Numbered from the stretch's first letter, positions 18,133-26,338 are shown. The stretch is 49,878 bases of DNA from Agathobaculum sp. (GCF_022775115.1 NZ_JALFLA010000016.1:1-49878), one strand, 5' to 3'. Notes: generated by a model not told the origin, from the letters alone. Numbers and translations: made by a program.

Positions 18133-19494
18133 TCATGCGATAACACGGATCACGGGCGGCTGCCAGTTCTCAAGAGCGGCCATATCCGGGGTGTAAATAC
18201 GCATGTACAGATGAAATGCATCGCCGGAAACGGGTAGCCAATTGGATATATCCTCAGGCTGGTCCTTGGCGAGGATGATATCGAGCGTGCCATCCTCGTT
18301 GAGCATGAAATTCGAGCGGTCATTGACGCAATAGCGGTCGATGGGATTGTCGATGAGAAAATCATCGCTGCCGTAGGCCGTTACCGACCAGAAGCCGCCC
18401 TCCATGGTGGGAGGCAAGGTGTCAAAGTGCATCACATAGGCCTTTTCCCCGGTCAGCACAGCGCCGGTATCATCCACATTGGTCTTAGGGTAAACCGCCA
18501 CGTCGATGGTATTTGCGCCCAGCCCGGCCAGCGCCACCATAGCGCGGTAGGCGTATTCCGTGCCGAAATCACCGATGGGCGCGTCGTAGTATACCCATTG
18601 CCCGAGCTGCACGGTATAGCCGGCGCTTGCGGCCACCAACGTCTCGCGTATCTGCCGCAGCATATCTGTCCAGCTTGCGGCAGTATCCCCGGTGAAAACG
18701 CCTGTGTCAAACTCCATGCCGGGGCCTACGTTGAGCGCGGCGAATTTCTCCAGCACCTCTGCATCGGCCGCGGCCGGGGGATTGGCCAGCATCAGCGCAT
18801 TGGCTGTGTCAAAGAAGGTCTTTGGATCCATGGAAAGCACTTTTTCCACGGGAACGAAGTCATTTTCTGCGTCATAAGTACCCTTGGGCGCTGTGTATTC
18901 GCCGCCCTGCTCATAGGCCGACAGAGGCATCAGCTTCATCTCTTGCTGAATGGCATACACATTGGGAAGATCCTCCTGCCCGGACAGCACGATGCGGGCG
19001 ATGAACCACGCCATAGCCGTGGGTACATCTACCCGGGTCACGCCGTCGGGCAATGCTCCCTCCCAATCCGAAAGGGTAAAAGCGTAAACGCCCGCCCGGT
19101 CAAGCACGGCAACGGTATTGGTCCATGCATCCAGAATCTGTACGTTGAAGAAGCGGTCGGTCTCCGGCATGACATACACCATAGGCTCGGCGCTTATATC
19201 AAGCCACGCCTGCGTATAGACGGTATCGACATTGGGCGTTACGACGGTGCGGAACTGCGCATCCGCCAGCTTTTGCGCATGGATAAACTGATTAACGGGT
19301 GCGCGGCTGGTGACAGGCGTCTCAGTGTTGGTCGATACAGTCTTTGTGGCATCCATGATGACAAGCGGGAAAGCATAGGTATACGCCTCGCTGACCAGCG
19401 CCCAGACATCGTCAGGCTTCGCGCCCGTCTCGTCCCTGCCACAGGATGACAGCAGCATGATTGCCGTTATCAAAAGAGCGAAACATCTTTTCAT
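18133..19494 (-). CDS. DUF1254/DUF1214 lipoprotein
   Basis: 453 residues with a lipoprotein signal (MKRCFALLITAIMLLSSC, C18). The N-terminal half fits DUF1254 (YAFPLVIMDATKTVSTNTET, VVTPNVDTVYTQAWLDIS). The C-terminal half fits DUF1214 (GGFWSVTAYGSDDFLIDNP, DISNWLPVSGDAFHLYMRIY). Such proteins occur widely as predicted exported proteins without an agreed function. The ATG at 19494 has GGGAGG seven bases upstream; the longer open frame would include the promoter. It is the first gene of a two-gene unit with the alkylsulfatase-like lipoprotein, driven by a perfect -35/-10 promoter. Confidence 0.88.
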   Translation of the reverse strand: MKRCFALLITAIMLLSSCGRDETGAKPDDVWALVSEAYTYAFPLVIMDATKTVSTNTETPVTSRAPVNQFIHAQKLADAQFRTVVTPNVDTVYTQAWLDISAEPMVYVMPETDRFFNVQILDAWTNTVAVLDRAGVYAFTLSDWEGALPDGVTRVDVPTAMAWFIARIVLSGQEDLPNVYAIQQEMKLMPLSAYEQGGEYTAPKGTYDAENDFVPVEKVLSMDPKTFFDTANALMLANPPAAADAEVLEKFAALNVGPGMEFDTGVFTGDTAASWTDMLRQIRETLVAASAGYTVQLGQWVYYDAPIGDFGTEYAYRAMVALAGLGANTIDVAVYPKTNVDDTGAVLTGEKAYVMHFDTLPPTMEGGFWSVTAYGSDDFLIDNPIDRYCVNDRSNFMLNEDGTLDIILAKDQPEDISNWLPVSGDAFHLYMRIYTPDMAALENWQPPVIRVIA

Positions 19495-19606
19495 ATTGAC
19501 CTCCCTGTGTTCTATTGGCAATTGCTTTTTCGGGATAGATGCCCGCCGCATACTGAAAATACCGCCAAACACGCGATTGATGCACGGAGCAGCCACCTTT
19601 TTATTT

Positions 19607-19635
19607 ATTATACATATCGATGATTTGCATGTCAA
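19607..19635 (-). promoter_or_regulatory. Consensus promoter of the DUF1254-alkylsulfatase unit
   Basis: Minus strand: -35 TTGACA (19635-19630), 17-base spacer, -10 TATAAT (19612-19607). A full consensus match, so expression is probably strong or held in check by a regulator not seen here. Confidence 0.88.
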
Positions 19636-19734
19636 TAAACTGTGTCTAAAACAACAGTAAAGCGGTGCGAAACAACAAACGAGCCGGTCAAAAGCGCGCA
19701 CGAATGGTCTCAGCGAGCCGCGCGGCGTTTTTTG

Positions 19735-19771
19735 CAAATAAAAAGAGATTAGGAAAAAACTCCTAATCTCT
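19735..19771 (-). terminator. Terminator of the met transporter operon
   Basis: Minus strand: AGAGATTAGGA (19771-19761) pairs perfectly with TCCTAATCTCT (19754-19744), then TTTTATTTG. The 5' arm includes the amidohydrolase stop codon. Confidence 0.92.
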
Positions 19772-20938
19772 CAGTTGAGATAGCGCGTACCCGGCGTAAA
19801 GCCCCGCGCCCAGCACGAGCGCCTGCTCGTCAATGTCAAAACCGCCGTTGTGGCTGGACAGCAGCGTGGCCGGGATGTCGGGATTGCTCGTACCCACATA
19901 TGCATAAGCGCCCGGGGCATGCAGCAGAAATTCGGCAAAGTTGTCCCCGCTCATGGACAGCTCGCGGTCGGTCACGACCCGTCCACCACCCCATAGCGCT
20001 TCGGCGACCGCAGCTACCTCACCGCACACCTGCCCGTCGTTGATGAGCGGCGCCGTAAAGTCCGTCCACATAACCTCGACCGTACCGCCATACGTCTCAG
20101 CGATGTGCCGGGCAGTGCTTGTGACTTGCTCGCGCAGCGCCTGCCGCCGCTCCTGCGAGACTGTGCGGATCGTTCCCTCCATCTCGGCGAACGCAGCCAC
20201 CGCGTTATAAGCCGTGCCCGCGTTCAGCTTGCCCACGCCGAGGATGACCGGCTCGGTCGGCGCGGTCAGCCGGGATACCAGCGCCTGCAAGGCCACCACG
20301 ATATGGCTTGCGATATACAAAGCATCCACCCCAAGCTGCGGCGCAGCGACATGCGCCGATTTGCCCTTGACCGAGAGCGCAAAATGGTCAACCGAGGCAT
20401 TATTCAAGCCGGGTGTCAGGCCGACCGTGCCGATGGACAAATCGGGCGCGACATGCAGCCCGAAAACCCGCTTCACGCCGTCGAGCGCCCCGGCCTCGAC
20501 AAAGGGCTTGGCGCCCTGCCCGATCTCCTCGGCGGGTTGGAAGATCAGCCGCACCTCACCCCCGAACTCCGCCCGGTGCGCCGCCAGCAGGCGCGCCGCG
20601 CCCAGCAGACAGGCCGTGTGTACATCGTGGCCGCAGGCGTGCATCACGCCCGGATTGACCGAGCAATAGGCCGCCTCCCCCGTCTCCTGAATAGGCAGCG
20701 CGTCGATATCCGCCCGCAGGGCGACCACGCCCTGCCCCGCGCCGCTGCCCCGCAGCGTACCCAGTACACCGGTCTCACCCACGCGGGTATGCGGGATGCC
20801 GGCGCGGTCAAGCTCCTCCTCGATCCGCGCCGCCGTCCTGAACTCGCGCAGCCCCAGCTCAGGATGCCGGTGGAACTCCCTGCGCAACGCGGTCAGGTAC
20901 GACCGCTCCCGCTCGCATTCCTCTTTGATGTTCAACAT
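19763..20938 (-). CDS. M20D amidohydrolase (N-acyl amino-acid hydrolase type)
   Basis: 391-residue zinc peptidase-like amidohydrolase of the hippurate/IAA-amino-acid hydrolase group. Metal-ligand candidates are C102 and H104 (MHACGHDVH), E137-E138 (QPAEE), H162 and H363 (SSHNGGF). A dimerisation insert spans about 185-300. The family cleaves N-acyl groups from amino acids (acetyl, benzoyl, formyl and similar) in the cytoplasm. ATGGAGG lies upstream of the ATG at 20938. It is the last gene of the metNI operon, so an N-acyl-methionine or similar substrate is a reasonable guess but not shown. Confidence 0.9.
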   Translation of the reverse strand: MLNIKEECERERSYLTALRREFHRHPELGLREFRTAARIEEELDRAGIPHTRVGETGVLGTLRGSGAGQGVVALRADIDALPIQETGEAAYCSVNPGVMHACGHDVHTACLLGAARLLAAHRAEFGGEVRLIFQPAEEIGQGAKPFVEAGALDGVKRVFGLHVAPDLSIGTVGLTPGLNNASVDHFALSVKGKSAHVAAPQLGVDALYIASHIVVALQALVSRLTAPTEPVILGVGKLNAGTAYNAVAAFAEMEGTIRTVSQERRQALREQVTSTARHIAETYGGTVEVMWTDFTAPLINDGQVCGEVAAVAEALWGGGRVVTDRELSMSGDNFAEFLLHAPGAYAYVGTSNPDIPATLLSSHNGGFDIDEQALVLGAGLYAGYALSQLRD

Positions 20939-20977
20939 GGCTTTTTTACCTCCATCTGCGTTTACCGCGCCCAGTGG

Positions 20978-22378
20978 TCAATCCAGCGCGCCGTCCCGCG
21001 CTGTGATATACGATTTCTGATCGTTCAGAATGTGCAGCGGGTCAAGTGCGTCCTTGATGCGGTTCATCACCATGATATTTTCCGCCGGTGTTTCCCGCAA
21101 CAGATACGGCCGCTTGGCAAGGCCGATGCCGTGCTCGCCCGAAGCCACGCCGCCCATCTGATACGCCTTGGCGTAAGCTATCTCCATATTTTTGCGCAGC
21201 TCCCGCTCCCAAGTCTGCTCGTCCCGGTCGCCGCGCAGCATACACAGGTGAACGTTGCCGTCTCCCGCATGGCCGAAGCTGAGCATCCGCATACCCGAGG
21301 ACTGCTCGAGCGCGTTGATAAAGCCGATAAATGCCGCAGTCTGGCTGATCGGCACGACGATATCGACCGGCTCCTGCTCAGACACCGCCTCAACCGCCTT
21401 GACCAGCGCGCCGCGCACCCGCCAGATATCCGCTGCCTGCCCGGGGTCGCTCAGCACGATGTAGTCAGCCGCGCCGCCCGCCAGCGCGAGCTTGCGCACC
21501 CGCTCGACGTTGTCATCGACCTCGCCGCGGTGGCCGTCAAAGGTCAGCAGGATGTATGAGCCAGCCGCGGGGCAGGGATAGCGCACGCCGGAGAATTCCT
21601 CGCCCAGCGCGACGATCTTGCGCTCCATAAACTCAACGGCAGTCGGGTTGGCATCCGCCCGCAGGATGGTCAGCACGCTGCGGATGCCGGTATCCAGATC
21701 GGGATAGGGCACAAGCACGCTGACGGAAGTCTCCGGCTTCGGCAGCAGCCGCAGCAGGCATTGGGTGATGACCGCGAGCGTGCCCTCCGAGCCGATCAGC
21801 AGCTGCTTTAAGGGCAGGCCGCTGGCGTCCTTGACCTGCTTGCCGCCCACGCGCAGCACCGTGCCGTCGGCCAGCACGACCTCCAGCCCCCGCACATAGT
21901 CCCGGGTGACGCCGTATTTGACCGCCCGCATCCCGCCGGCGTTGGTGCTGATGTTGCCGCCGATCGTCGATGCCTTCTCGCCCGGATCAGGCGGGTAAAA
22001 AAATCCCTCCCCCTCCACATAGGCCTGCACATCCTGCAAAAGCACCCCCGGCTCGACCGTGATGGTCATGGTGTTGCGGTCGAGCGCGAGGATGCGGTTC
22101 ATCCGCGAAAGGTCAAGAATGATACCGCCATGCACCGGCACGGTCGAGCCGACCAGATTGGTGCCCGCGCCCCGCGGCGTGACCGGGATGCGGTTTATAC
22201 TCGCGTAGCGCAGCACAGCGCTGACCTCCTCGGTGGACAGCGCGAACACCAGCGCCTCTGCGTCACCCCGCAGCCGCCCCAGCGCGTCGCTGCCGTATTC
22301 GACGGGGATAGCGCTGTCAAAAAGCAGGCGGCTCTCGTCGGTGATGATGCGGCGCAGCGCCTGTCTGTCCATTCCCAT
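20978..22378 (-). CDS. FAD-linked 2-hydroxyacid dehydrogenase (GlcD/DLD type)
   Basis: 466 residues of the vanillyl-alcohol-oxidase FAD fold. The FAD diphosphate loop is TPRGAGTNLVGS (67-78), with DPGEKASTIGGNISTNAGGM further in. The C-terminal cap has GHAGDGNVHL and ends with SGEHGIG, both typical of GlcD and D-lactate dehydrogenases. These enzymes oxidise D-2-hydroxyacids to 2-oxo acids, passing electrons to ETF or another carrier. No ETF or Fe-S partner subunit is encoded nearby. The ATG at 22378 has AAGGAGGAG upstream. It is cotranscribed between metQ and the M20 amidohydrolase. Confidence 0.92.
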   Translation of the reverse strand: MGMDRQALRRIITDESRLLFDSAIPVEYGSDALGRLRGDAEALVFALSTEEVSAVLRYASINRIPVTPRGAGTNLVGSTVPVHGGIILDLSRMNRILALDRNTMTITVEPGVLLQDVQAYVEGEGFFYPPDPGEKASTIGGNISTNAGGMRAVKYGVTRDYVRGLEVVLADGTVLRVGGKQVKDASGLPLKQLLIGSEGTLAVITQCLLRLLPKPETSVSVLVPYPDLDTGIRSVLTILRADANPTAVEFMERKIVALGEEFSGVRYPCPAAGSYILLTFDGHRGEVDDNVERVRKLALAGGAADYIVLSDPGQAADIWRVRGALVKAVEAVSEQEPVDIVVPISQTAAFIGFINALEQSSGMRMLSFGHAGDGNVHLCMLRGDRDEQTWERELRKNMEIAYAKAYQMGGVASGEHGIGLAKRPYLLRETPAENIMVMNRIKDALDPLHILNDQKSYITARDGALD

Positions 22379-22459
22379 GGTACACTCCTCCTTATCAGGC
22401 GAGCCGCCGACGCTCCCCGCCATGGGGAACGGCCGGCGGCTCAGTTCACATATTTCCGA

Positions 22460-23356
22460 TTACTTGGCCAGCAGGTTCTGGTCCCAGCCTACCTTGATGA
22501 AATAGCCGCCGTAGGTCTCATTGAACACCTTCTCAGTCTCCGGGGACTGGAAGGCTTTGACTACTTTCTCATAGACCGCAGCCTTGTTCGCGTCCTGCAG
22601 ATCAGCCGAGCGCGCGGCGACCAGATTCCAGTATTCCTCCACATCGAGCACGGTGTCCTTGTAAATCGCCTCCTCGGTCTTCAGGCCGAAGTCGAGCGCG
22701 TAGTTGCCGTTTACCACAGCGGCGGTCACGTCCGCCAGCGTCGAGGGGATGACATTGGCCTTGAGCTCCTCGATCTTAATGCCGACGTTGTAGGTCTCGA
22801 TGTCGTCCAACGTCGGGTTGAAAGCCGCGCCCTCGCGCAGCGTGATCAGACCCGCGGCCTCAAGCACCTTGAGCGCACGGCCGCCGTTGGTCAGATCGTC
22901 CGGGATGGCCACGGTGTCGCCGTCCTTCAGCTCCTCGACCGACCCGACCTTACTCGAATAGAGGTTGAGCGGGATGATGAAGGTGTTGCCGATGTTTTCG
23001 ATCGCATAACCGTAGTTTTCGATCTCGCTTTCCAGATAGATGCGGTGCTGGAAGGCGTTGAGGTCGATCTCGCCGTTGGCCAGCGCGTTATTCGGCGTTA
23101 CATAGTCCGAAAACTGCACGATCTGGAGGTCAACGCCCTCATCCTTCAGCGCCTGCTGCGCGGGCGCCCACAGCTCCTCATAAATGCTGCCCACCACGCC
23201 GAGCTTGACGGTGACGGTCTCGCCAGCCGGTGCACCAGACTCAGCGGGCGCACCGTTCGTGCCGGCATTTGTGCCGCCATTCGAGCCGCAGGCGGAAAGC
23301 GCCAGCGTCAGCGCGGTCGCGGACAGGGCAAACGGGATAATTTTCCTCAGCTTCAT
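22460..23356 (-). CDS. metQ: Methionine-type ABC transporter binding lipoprotein
   Basis: 298-residue NlpA/MetQ-family lipoprotein. Signal MKLRKIIPFALSATALTLAL, lipobox LSAC with C23, then a Gly/Asn/Ala linker. Family hallmarks: VGSIYEELWAPAQQAL, GEIDLNAFQHRIYLE and PNDLTNGGRALKVLE-like (here PDDLTNGGRALKVLE). It delivers methionine or its derivatives to MetNI. GGAGG precedes the ATG. Its gene is separated from metN-metI by a 2-hydroxyacid dehydrogenase gene, which is not the usual arrangement. Confidence 0.94.
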   Translation of the reverse strand: MKLRKIIPFALSATALTLALSACGSNGGTNAGTNGAPAESGAPAGETVTVKLGVVGSIYEELWAPAQQALKDEGVDLQIVQFSDYVTPNNALANGEIDLNAFQHRIYLESEIENYGYAIENIGNTFIIPLNLYSSKVGSVEELKDGDTVAIPDDLTNGGRALKVLEAAGLITLREGAAFNPTLDDIETYNVGIKIEELKANVIPSTLADVTAAVVNGNYALDFGLKTEEAIYKDTVLDVEEYWNLVAARSADLQDANKAAVYEKVVKAFQSPETEKVFNETYGGYFIKVGWDQNLLAK

Positions 23357-23380
23357 GATAACATTCCTCCAAATTATTGT

Positions 23381-24340
23381 TTATAAGGTGAGTGATAACT
23401 GATAATTTTCGTTCATCGTTTTGCAGGAAGCGTCAAACTGCGCCTGCTCCGTGGGAGTCAGCTGCAATTCGATGATATCGGCAACGCCGTTTCGGTTCAG
23501 CAGGGCCGGTACGCTGGCGTACACGTCCTGCCAGCCGTATGCGCCGTCCAGCCGGACAGACACCGGCAGCACACGGTTTTCATCGTGGAAAATAGCGCGC
23601 ACCACCTCGGCGATCGATGCGCCGATACCGAACTCAGTCGATCCCTTGCCGCCCAGAATGACCCAGCCGCCGCGCCGTCCCTCATCCGCGAGGGCTTGCA
23701 GGTCAAGGCTGCCGTAGGTATCCGGCCGCTCCGCCTGCAGCTGGGACAGCGGCTTGCCGCCGATGGTGACGGCCGACCACGCGACCATCTGGCTTTCGCC
23801 ATGCTCGCCCAGCGCATAGGCCGAGATGGATTTCTGGTCAACGCCGGTCGCCTCGGCTATCGCGCGGCGCAGGCGGGCGGAGTCCAGCGTGGTGCTGGTG
23901 GACAGGATGCGCCGGGGCGGCCAGTTCAGCCGATGCTGGATGTAATGCGTGACCACGTCGGCGGGATTGGATATGTTCAAAATAATGCCGGCAAAGCCGG
24001 ACATTCGGATGCCCTCGGTCACGTCCTTCATGATGGCGATGGTCTGCCGGAGGGTGTCCATCCGGGTCTGCCCCTTACTCATATCGGGCAGCGGCCCCGC
24101 AGCCACGATCAACAGCTGGGCATCATCCGCGTCGCTGTATGAGCCTGCCCATACCTTTGCCCGGCTGGGCAGGTAATTGGTGGCGTCGGCAAGGTCAAGC
24201 GCCTGCGCCTTTGCCTTATCACGGTCAACATCAATATAGACGATCTCCTCGGCCAAGCCCTGTGAGAGAAGGGCATATCCGGCATGTGAGCCTACATGCC
24301 CTGCCCCGATGATGACGATTTTACGGTTTTGCAGTTCCAT
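23381..24340 (-). CDS. L-2-hydroxyacid dehydrogenase (LDH/HicDH family)
   Basis: 319-residue NAD-dependent enzyme of the lactate/malate dehydrogenase superfamily. Rossmann GAGHVGSHAG (12-21), D37 at the end of strand 2 (NAD preference), R93 in the mobile loop, D153/R156 and catalytic H180 (GEHGES). The loop residue that is Gln in lactate and Arg in malate enzymes aligns with M87 (DMSKGQTR). A hydrophobic residue there suits larger 2-oxo acids, as in L-2-hydroxyisocaproate dehydrogenase. 4-Methylthio-2-oxobutyrate would fit given the operon, but this is inference. It lies 15 bases after metI. Confidence 0.9.
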   Translation of the reverse strand: MELQNRKIVIIGAGHVGSHAGYALLSQGLAEEIVYIDVDRDKAKAQALDLADATNYLPSRAKVWAGSYSDADDAQLLIVAAGPLPDMSKGQTRMDTLRQTIAIMKDVTEGIRMSGFAGIILNISNPADVVTHYIQHRLNWPPRRILSTSTTLDSARLRRAIAEATGVDQKSISAYALGEHGESQMVAWSAVTIGGKPLSQLQAERPDTYGSLDLQALADEGRRGGWVILGGKGSTEFGIGASIAEVVRAIFHDENRVLPVSVRLDGAYGWQDVYASVPALLNRNGVADIIELQLTPTEQAQFDASCKTMNENYQLSLTL

Positions 24341-24355
24341 ATTTGTGCGCGCTCC

Positions 24356-25036
24356 TCAATGCGTATTTTTCTTGACCACTTGGCTGCCGATCCACTCCAT
24401 GATGCACACGAGGATGACCAGCACGAATACCGTTACATTGGTCACGTCGGTCATGTTGCGGTCATGCCCGTAGCGGATGGCAAAATCGCCCAGACCGCCC
24501 GCGCCCACCACGCCCGCCATGGCGGTCAGGTTGAGTAGGCTGATCGCCGTGATCGTCGTGCCCCGGGCGATGGCCGCCACGCTTTCCTTTAAGTAAACGC
24601 GGAAGATGATCTCCATCGGGCTTGAGCCCATGGACAGCGCCGCTTCGACCAAGCCGGGGTCAAGCTCGGCCAGCGCGCTCTCCACCTGCCGGGTGAAGAA
24701 AGGCGCCGCGCCGAACACCAGCGGGACGATCGCGCCCCGGACATAGATGGCCGTGCCCATGATAGCGCGGGACACCGGCATGACCCAAGTCAGCAGAATA
24801 ATGAACGGAATCGAGCGAAACAAGCTGATAAGGATATCCAGTGCCCGGTAAACTACCCGGTTTTCCAGAATAGCACCCGGCCGGGTGACAGTGATGAGCA
24901 CGCCCAGTATCAAGCCTAGAACAAAGGAGATGATGCCCGACCACACCACCATGAGCAGCGTATCACCGATGGCGGCATAAAAGTCCGGCAGCTTGGCCAT
25001 GACGTTGGGAAACCAGTTAGTAAGCAGCTCTTGCAT
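24356..25036 (-). CDS. metI: Methionine-type ABC transporter permease
   Basis: 226-residue membrane subunit with about five spans. The EAA-type coupling loop is EAALSMGSSPMEIIFRVYLK. AISLLNLTAMAGVVGAGGLG and FAIRYGHDR are typical of MetI. The start overlaps the end of metN by 20 bases, with GGAGG inside metN, so translation is coupled. Confidence 0.95.
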   Translation of the reverse strand: MQELLTNWFPNVMAKLPDFYAAIGDTLLMVVWSGIISFVLGLILGVLITVTRPGAILENRVVYRALDILISLFRSIPFIILLTWVMPVSRAIMGTAIYVRGAIVPLVFGAAPFFTRQVESALAELDPGLVEAALSMGSSPMEIIFRVYLKESVAAIARGTTITAISLLNLTAMAGVVGAGGLGDFAIRYGHDRNMTDVTNVTVFVLVILVCIMEWIGSQVVKKNTH

Positions 25037-26063
25037 CTTTTATCACCTCCACGCCTACGTTTTTTTCGATCAGATATTCCATTGCCTTTGTGATTTGCTG
25101 CCGCTCGCCGCTAATAATAGCCACCGTGCCGCCGATCGGTGCGTCCTGCACAATGGCGACATCCGCGAAGATGATATCCAGCGTGATGTTGAACTTTTGC
25201 GACACGGTCGAAATCAGCGGCTCGGAGACGTTACGCTGCACATAGGACAGCCGAACGATCAGCTCGCCGGGCTGCAGCCGCACCACGGGTGAATCCTCCG
25301 CAATCAGCTCCTCAATTTTTTGGAGGTTGGAGGTCGTATGGATGAAGTTTCTGGTGATCTCCTGCCGGGGGTCGGCAAACACGCTGAACACCTCGCCCTG
25401 CTCGACCACCCGGCCGTGCTCCATCACGGCCACGCGGTTGCAGACCTCCTTGACGACCGCCATCTCATGGGTGATGATGACGATGGTGATGCCAAGCTCC
25501 TCATTGAGCCGCTTGAGCAACCGCAGGATAGCCTTTGTCGTCTGGGGATCGAGCGCCGAGGTCGCCTCGTCGCACAGCAGCACGCTGGGGTCGTTGGCCA
25601 GCGCCCGCGCGATAGCGACGCGCTGCTTCTGCCCACCGGAAAGCTGGCTGGGGTAGAAGGCCGCCTTGTCGCCAATATCGACCAGCTCGAGCAGCTTGTG
25701 CACCTTGTCGGCAATCTCCTGCTTGCTCAGCCCGCTGCCGCGCAGCGGATAGGCCACGTTGCTGAACACCGTGCGGGAGGGCATCAGATTGAAGTGCTGG
25801 AAGATCATGCCGATCTTTTTGCGCGCCTGCCGCAGCTCCTTGGGCGCGAGGGCGGTCATTTCTTTGCCGTCGACCGTCACAGTGCCCGCGGTGGGCCGCT
25901 CGAGCAGATTGATGCACCGCACGAGCGTGGACTTTCCGGCTCCTGAAAAGCCGATGATCCCAAATATCTCTCCCTTTTCGATCGAGAGCGAAACATCGCG
26001 GACGGCGTGGACCTGTCGCTGTCCGGTTCCAAAGGTTTTGGACACCTGTGCAAGTTCGATCAA
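25017..26063 (-). CDS. metN: Methionine-type ABC transporter ATPase with NIL domain
   Basis: 348 residues. ATPase domain with Walker A GFSGAGKS (38-45), LSGGQKQR signature, Walker B LLCDEATSALD and H-loop ITHEM. A C-terminal ACT-like NIL domain (about 265-345) binds methionine and slows transport in characterised MetN (trans-inhibition). The start is TTG at 26063 with AAGGAGG seven bases upstream. Its SD lies right after the leader terminator 26085-26114, so transcription of the whole operon depends on read-through there. Confidence 0.95.
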   Translation of the reverse strand: MIELAQVSKTFGTGQRQVHAVRDVSLSIEKGEIFGIIGFSGAGKSTLVRCINLLERPTAGTVTVDGKEMTALAPKELRQARKKIGMIFQHFNLMPSRTVFSNVAYPLRGSGLSKQEIADKVHKLLELVDIGDKAAFYPSQLSGGQKQRVAIARALANDPSVLLCDEATSALDPQTTKAILRLLKRLNEELGITIVIITHEMAVVKEVCNRVAVMEHGRVVEQGEVFSVFADPRQEITRNFIHTTSNLQKIEELIAEDSPVVRLQPGELIVRLSYVQRNVSEPLISTVSQKFNITLDIIFADVAIVQDAPIGGTVAIISGERQQITKAMEYLIEKNVGVEVIKDARAAY

Positions 26064-26084
26064 AGCAATTCCTCCTTCAAACGC

Positions 26085-26114
26085 AAAAAAGCGGAAAGCC
26101 CACGGCTTCCCGCT
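26085..26114 (-). terminator. Leader attenuator terminator of the metNI operon
   Basis: Minus strand: AGCGGGAAGCC (26114-26104), loop GTG, GGCTTTCCGCT (26100-26090), a perfect 11-bp stem with one G-U, then six T. It lies between the leader peptide stop (26183) and the metN SD. Confidence 0.92.
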
Positions 26115-26196
26115 TCAGGATGGTCGGCATTTTGAGATGGCGCGCAGCGTCAGGTCAAATTGGTGCGTATCCGTTCCTGTATTTACCGGGTAGGCG
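26109..26196 (-). promoter_or_regulatory. Candidate antiterminator pairing in the met leader
   Basis: In the transcript, CGCCUACCCG (26196-26187, the last four codons of the leader peptide) can pair with CGGGAAGCCG (26112-26103) with two single mismatches. This would sequester the 5' arm of the terminator. CAGG (26179-26176) with CCTG (26119-26116) can extend an alternative version. A ribosome at the leader stop codon would cover the upstream strand. A ribosome stalled on the Met codons would leave it free. The pairing was found by eye and has not been folded. Confidence 0.6.
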
Positions 26197-26269
26197 ACAA
26201 GTGAGCATGAAAAAACATGGGCATCATCATGTCCATACAACCCAGCATTCGATAATCGAGAGAATACAT
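26183..26269 (-). CDS. Methionine-rich leader peptide of the metNI operon
   Basis: A 28-codon ORF, ATG to TAA, with AAGGAG eight bases upstream of its start and about 35 bases after the predicted transcription start. It contains seven Met codons (1, 8, 12, 14, 15, 16, 18); the core reads GCMDMMMPMFF. Met is normally near 2-3% of residues, so the enrichment is strong and sits in one block about 20-40 bases before the candidate antiterminator strand. This is the layout of an attenuation leader such as TrpL or HisL, with methionine as the sensed amino acid. The peptide itself probably has no function after release. Identification rests on position, SD, composition and the competing hairpins. Confidence 0.85.
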   Translation of the reverse strand: MYSLDYRMLGCMDMMMPMFFHAHLSPTR

Positions 26270-26309
26270 GTCACCTGCTCCTTTCCGTTAACACTCTTTT
26301 CATATGGGT

Positions 26310-26338
26310 ATAATACCATTCTATTTTCCCTGTGTCAA
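26310..26338 (-). promoter_or_regulatory. Promoter of the met leader and metNI operon
   Basis: Minus strand: -35 TTGACA (26338-26333), 17-base spacer, -10 TATTAT (26315-26310). Transcription would start near 26303, giving a short 5' end before the leader-peptide SD. Confidence 0.87.

Noticed and set aside
26064..26303. SAM riboswitch or T-box in front of metN
   Set aside because: I looked for the SAM-I core, the T-box GGTGGNACCGCG bulge and the AGAGAG/GGTG motifs and found none. The leader is short and is explained by the Met-rich ORF and its hairpins.
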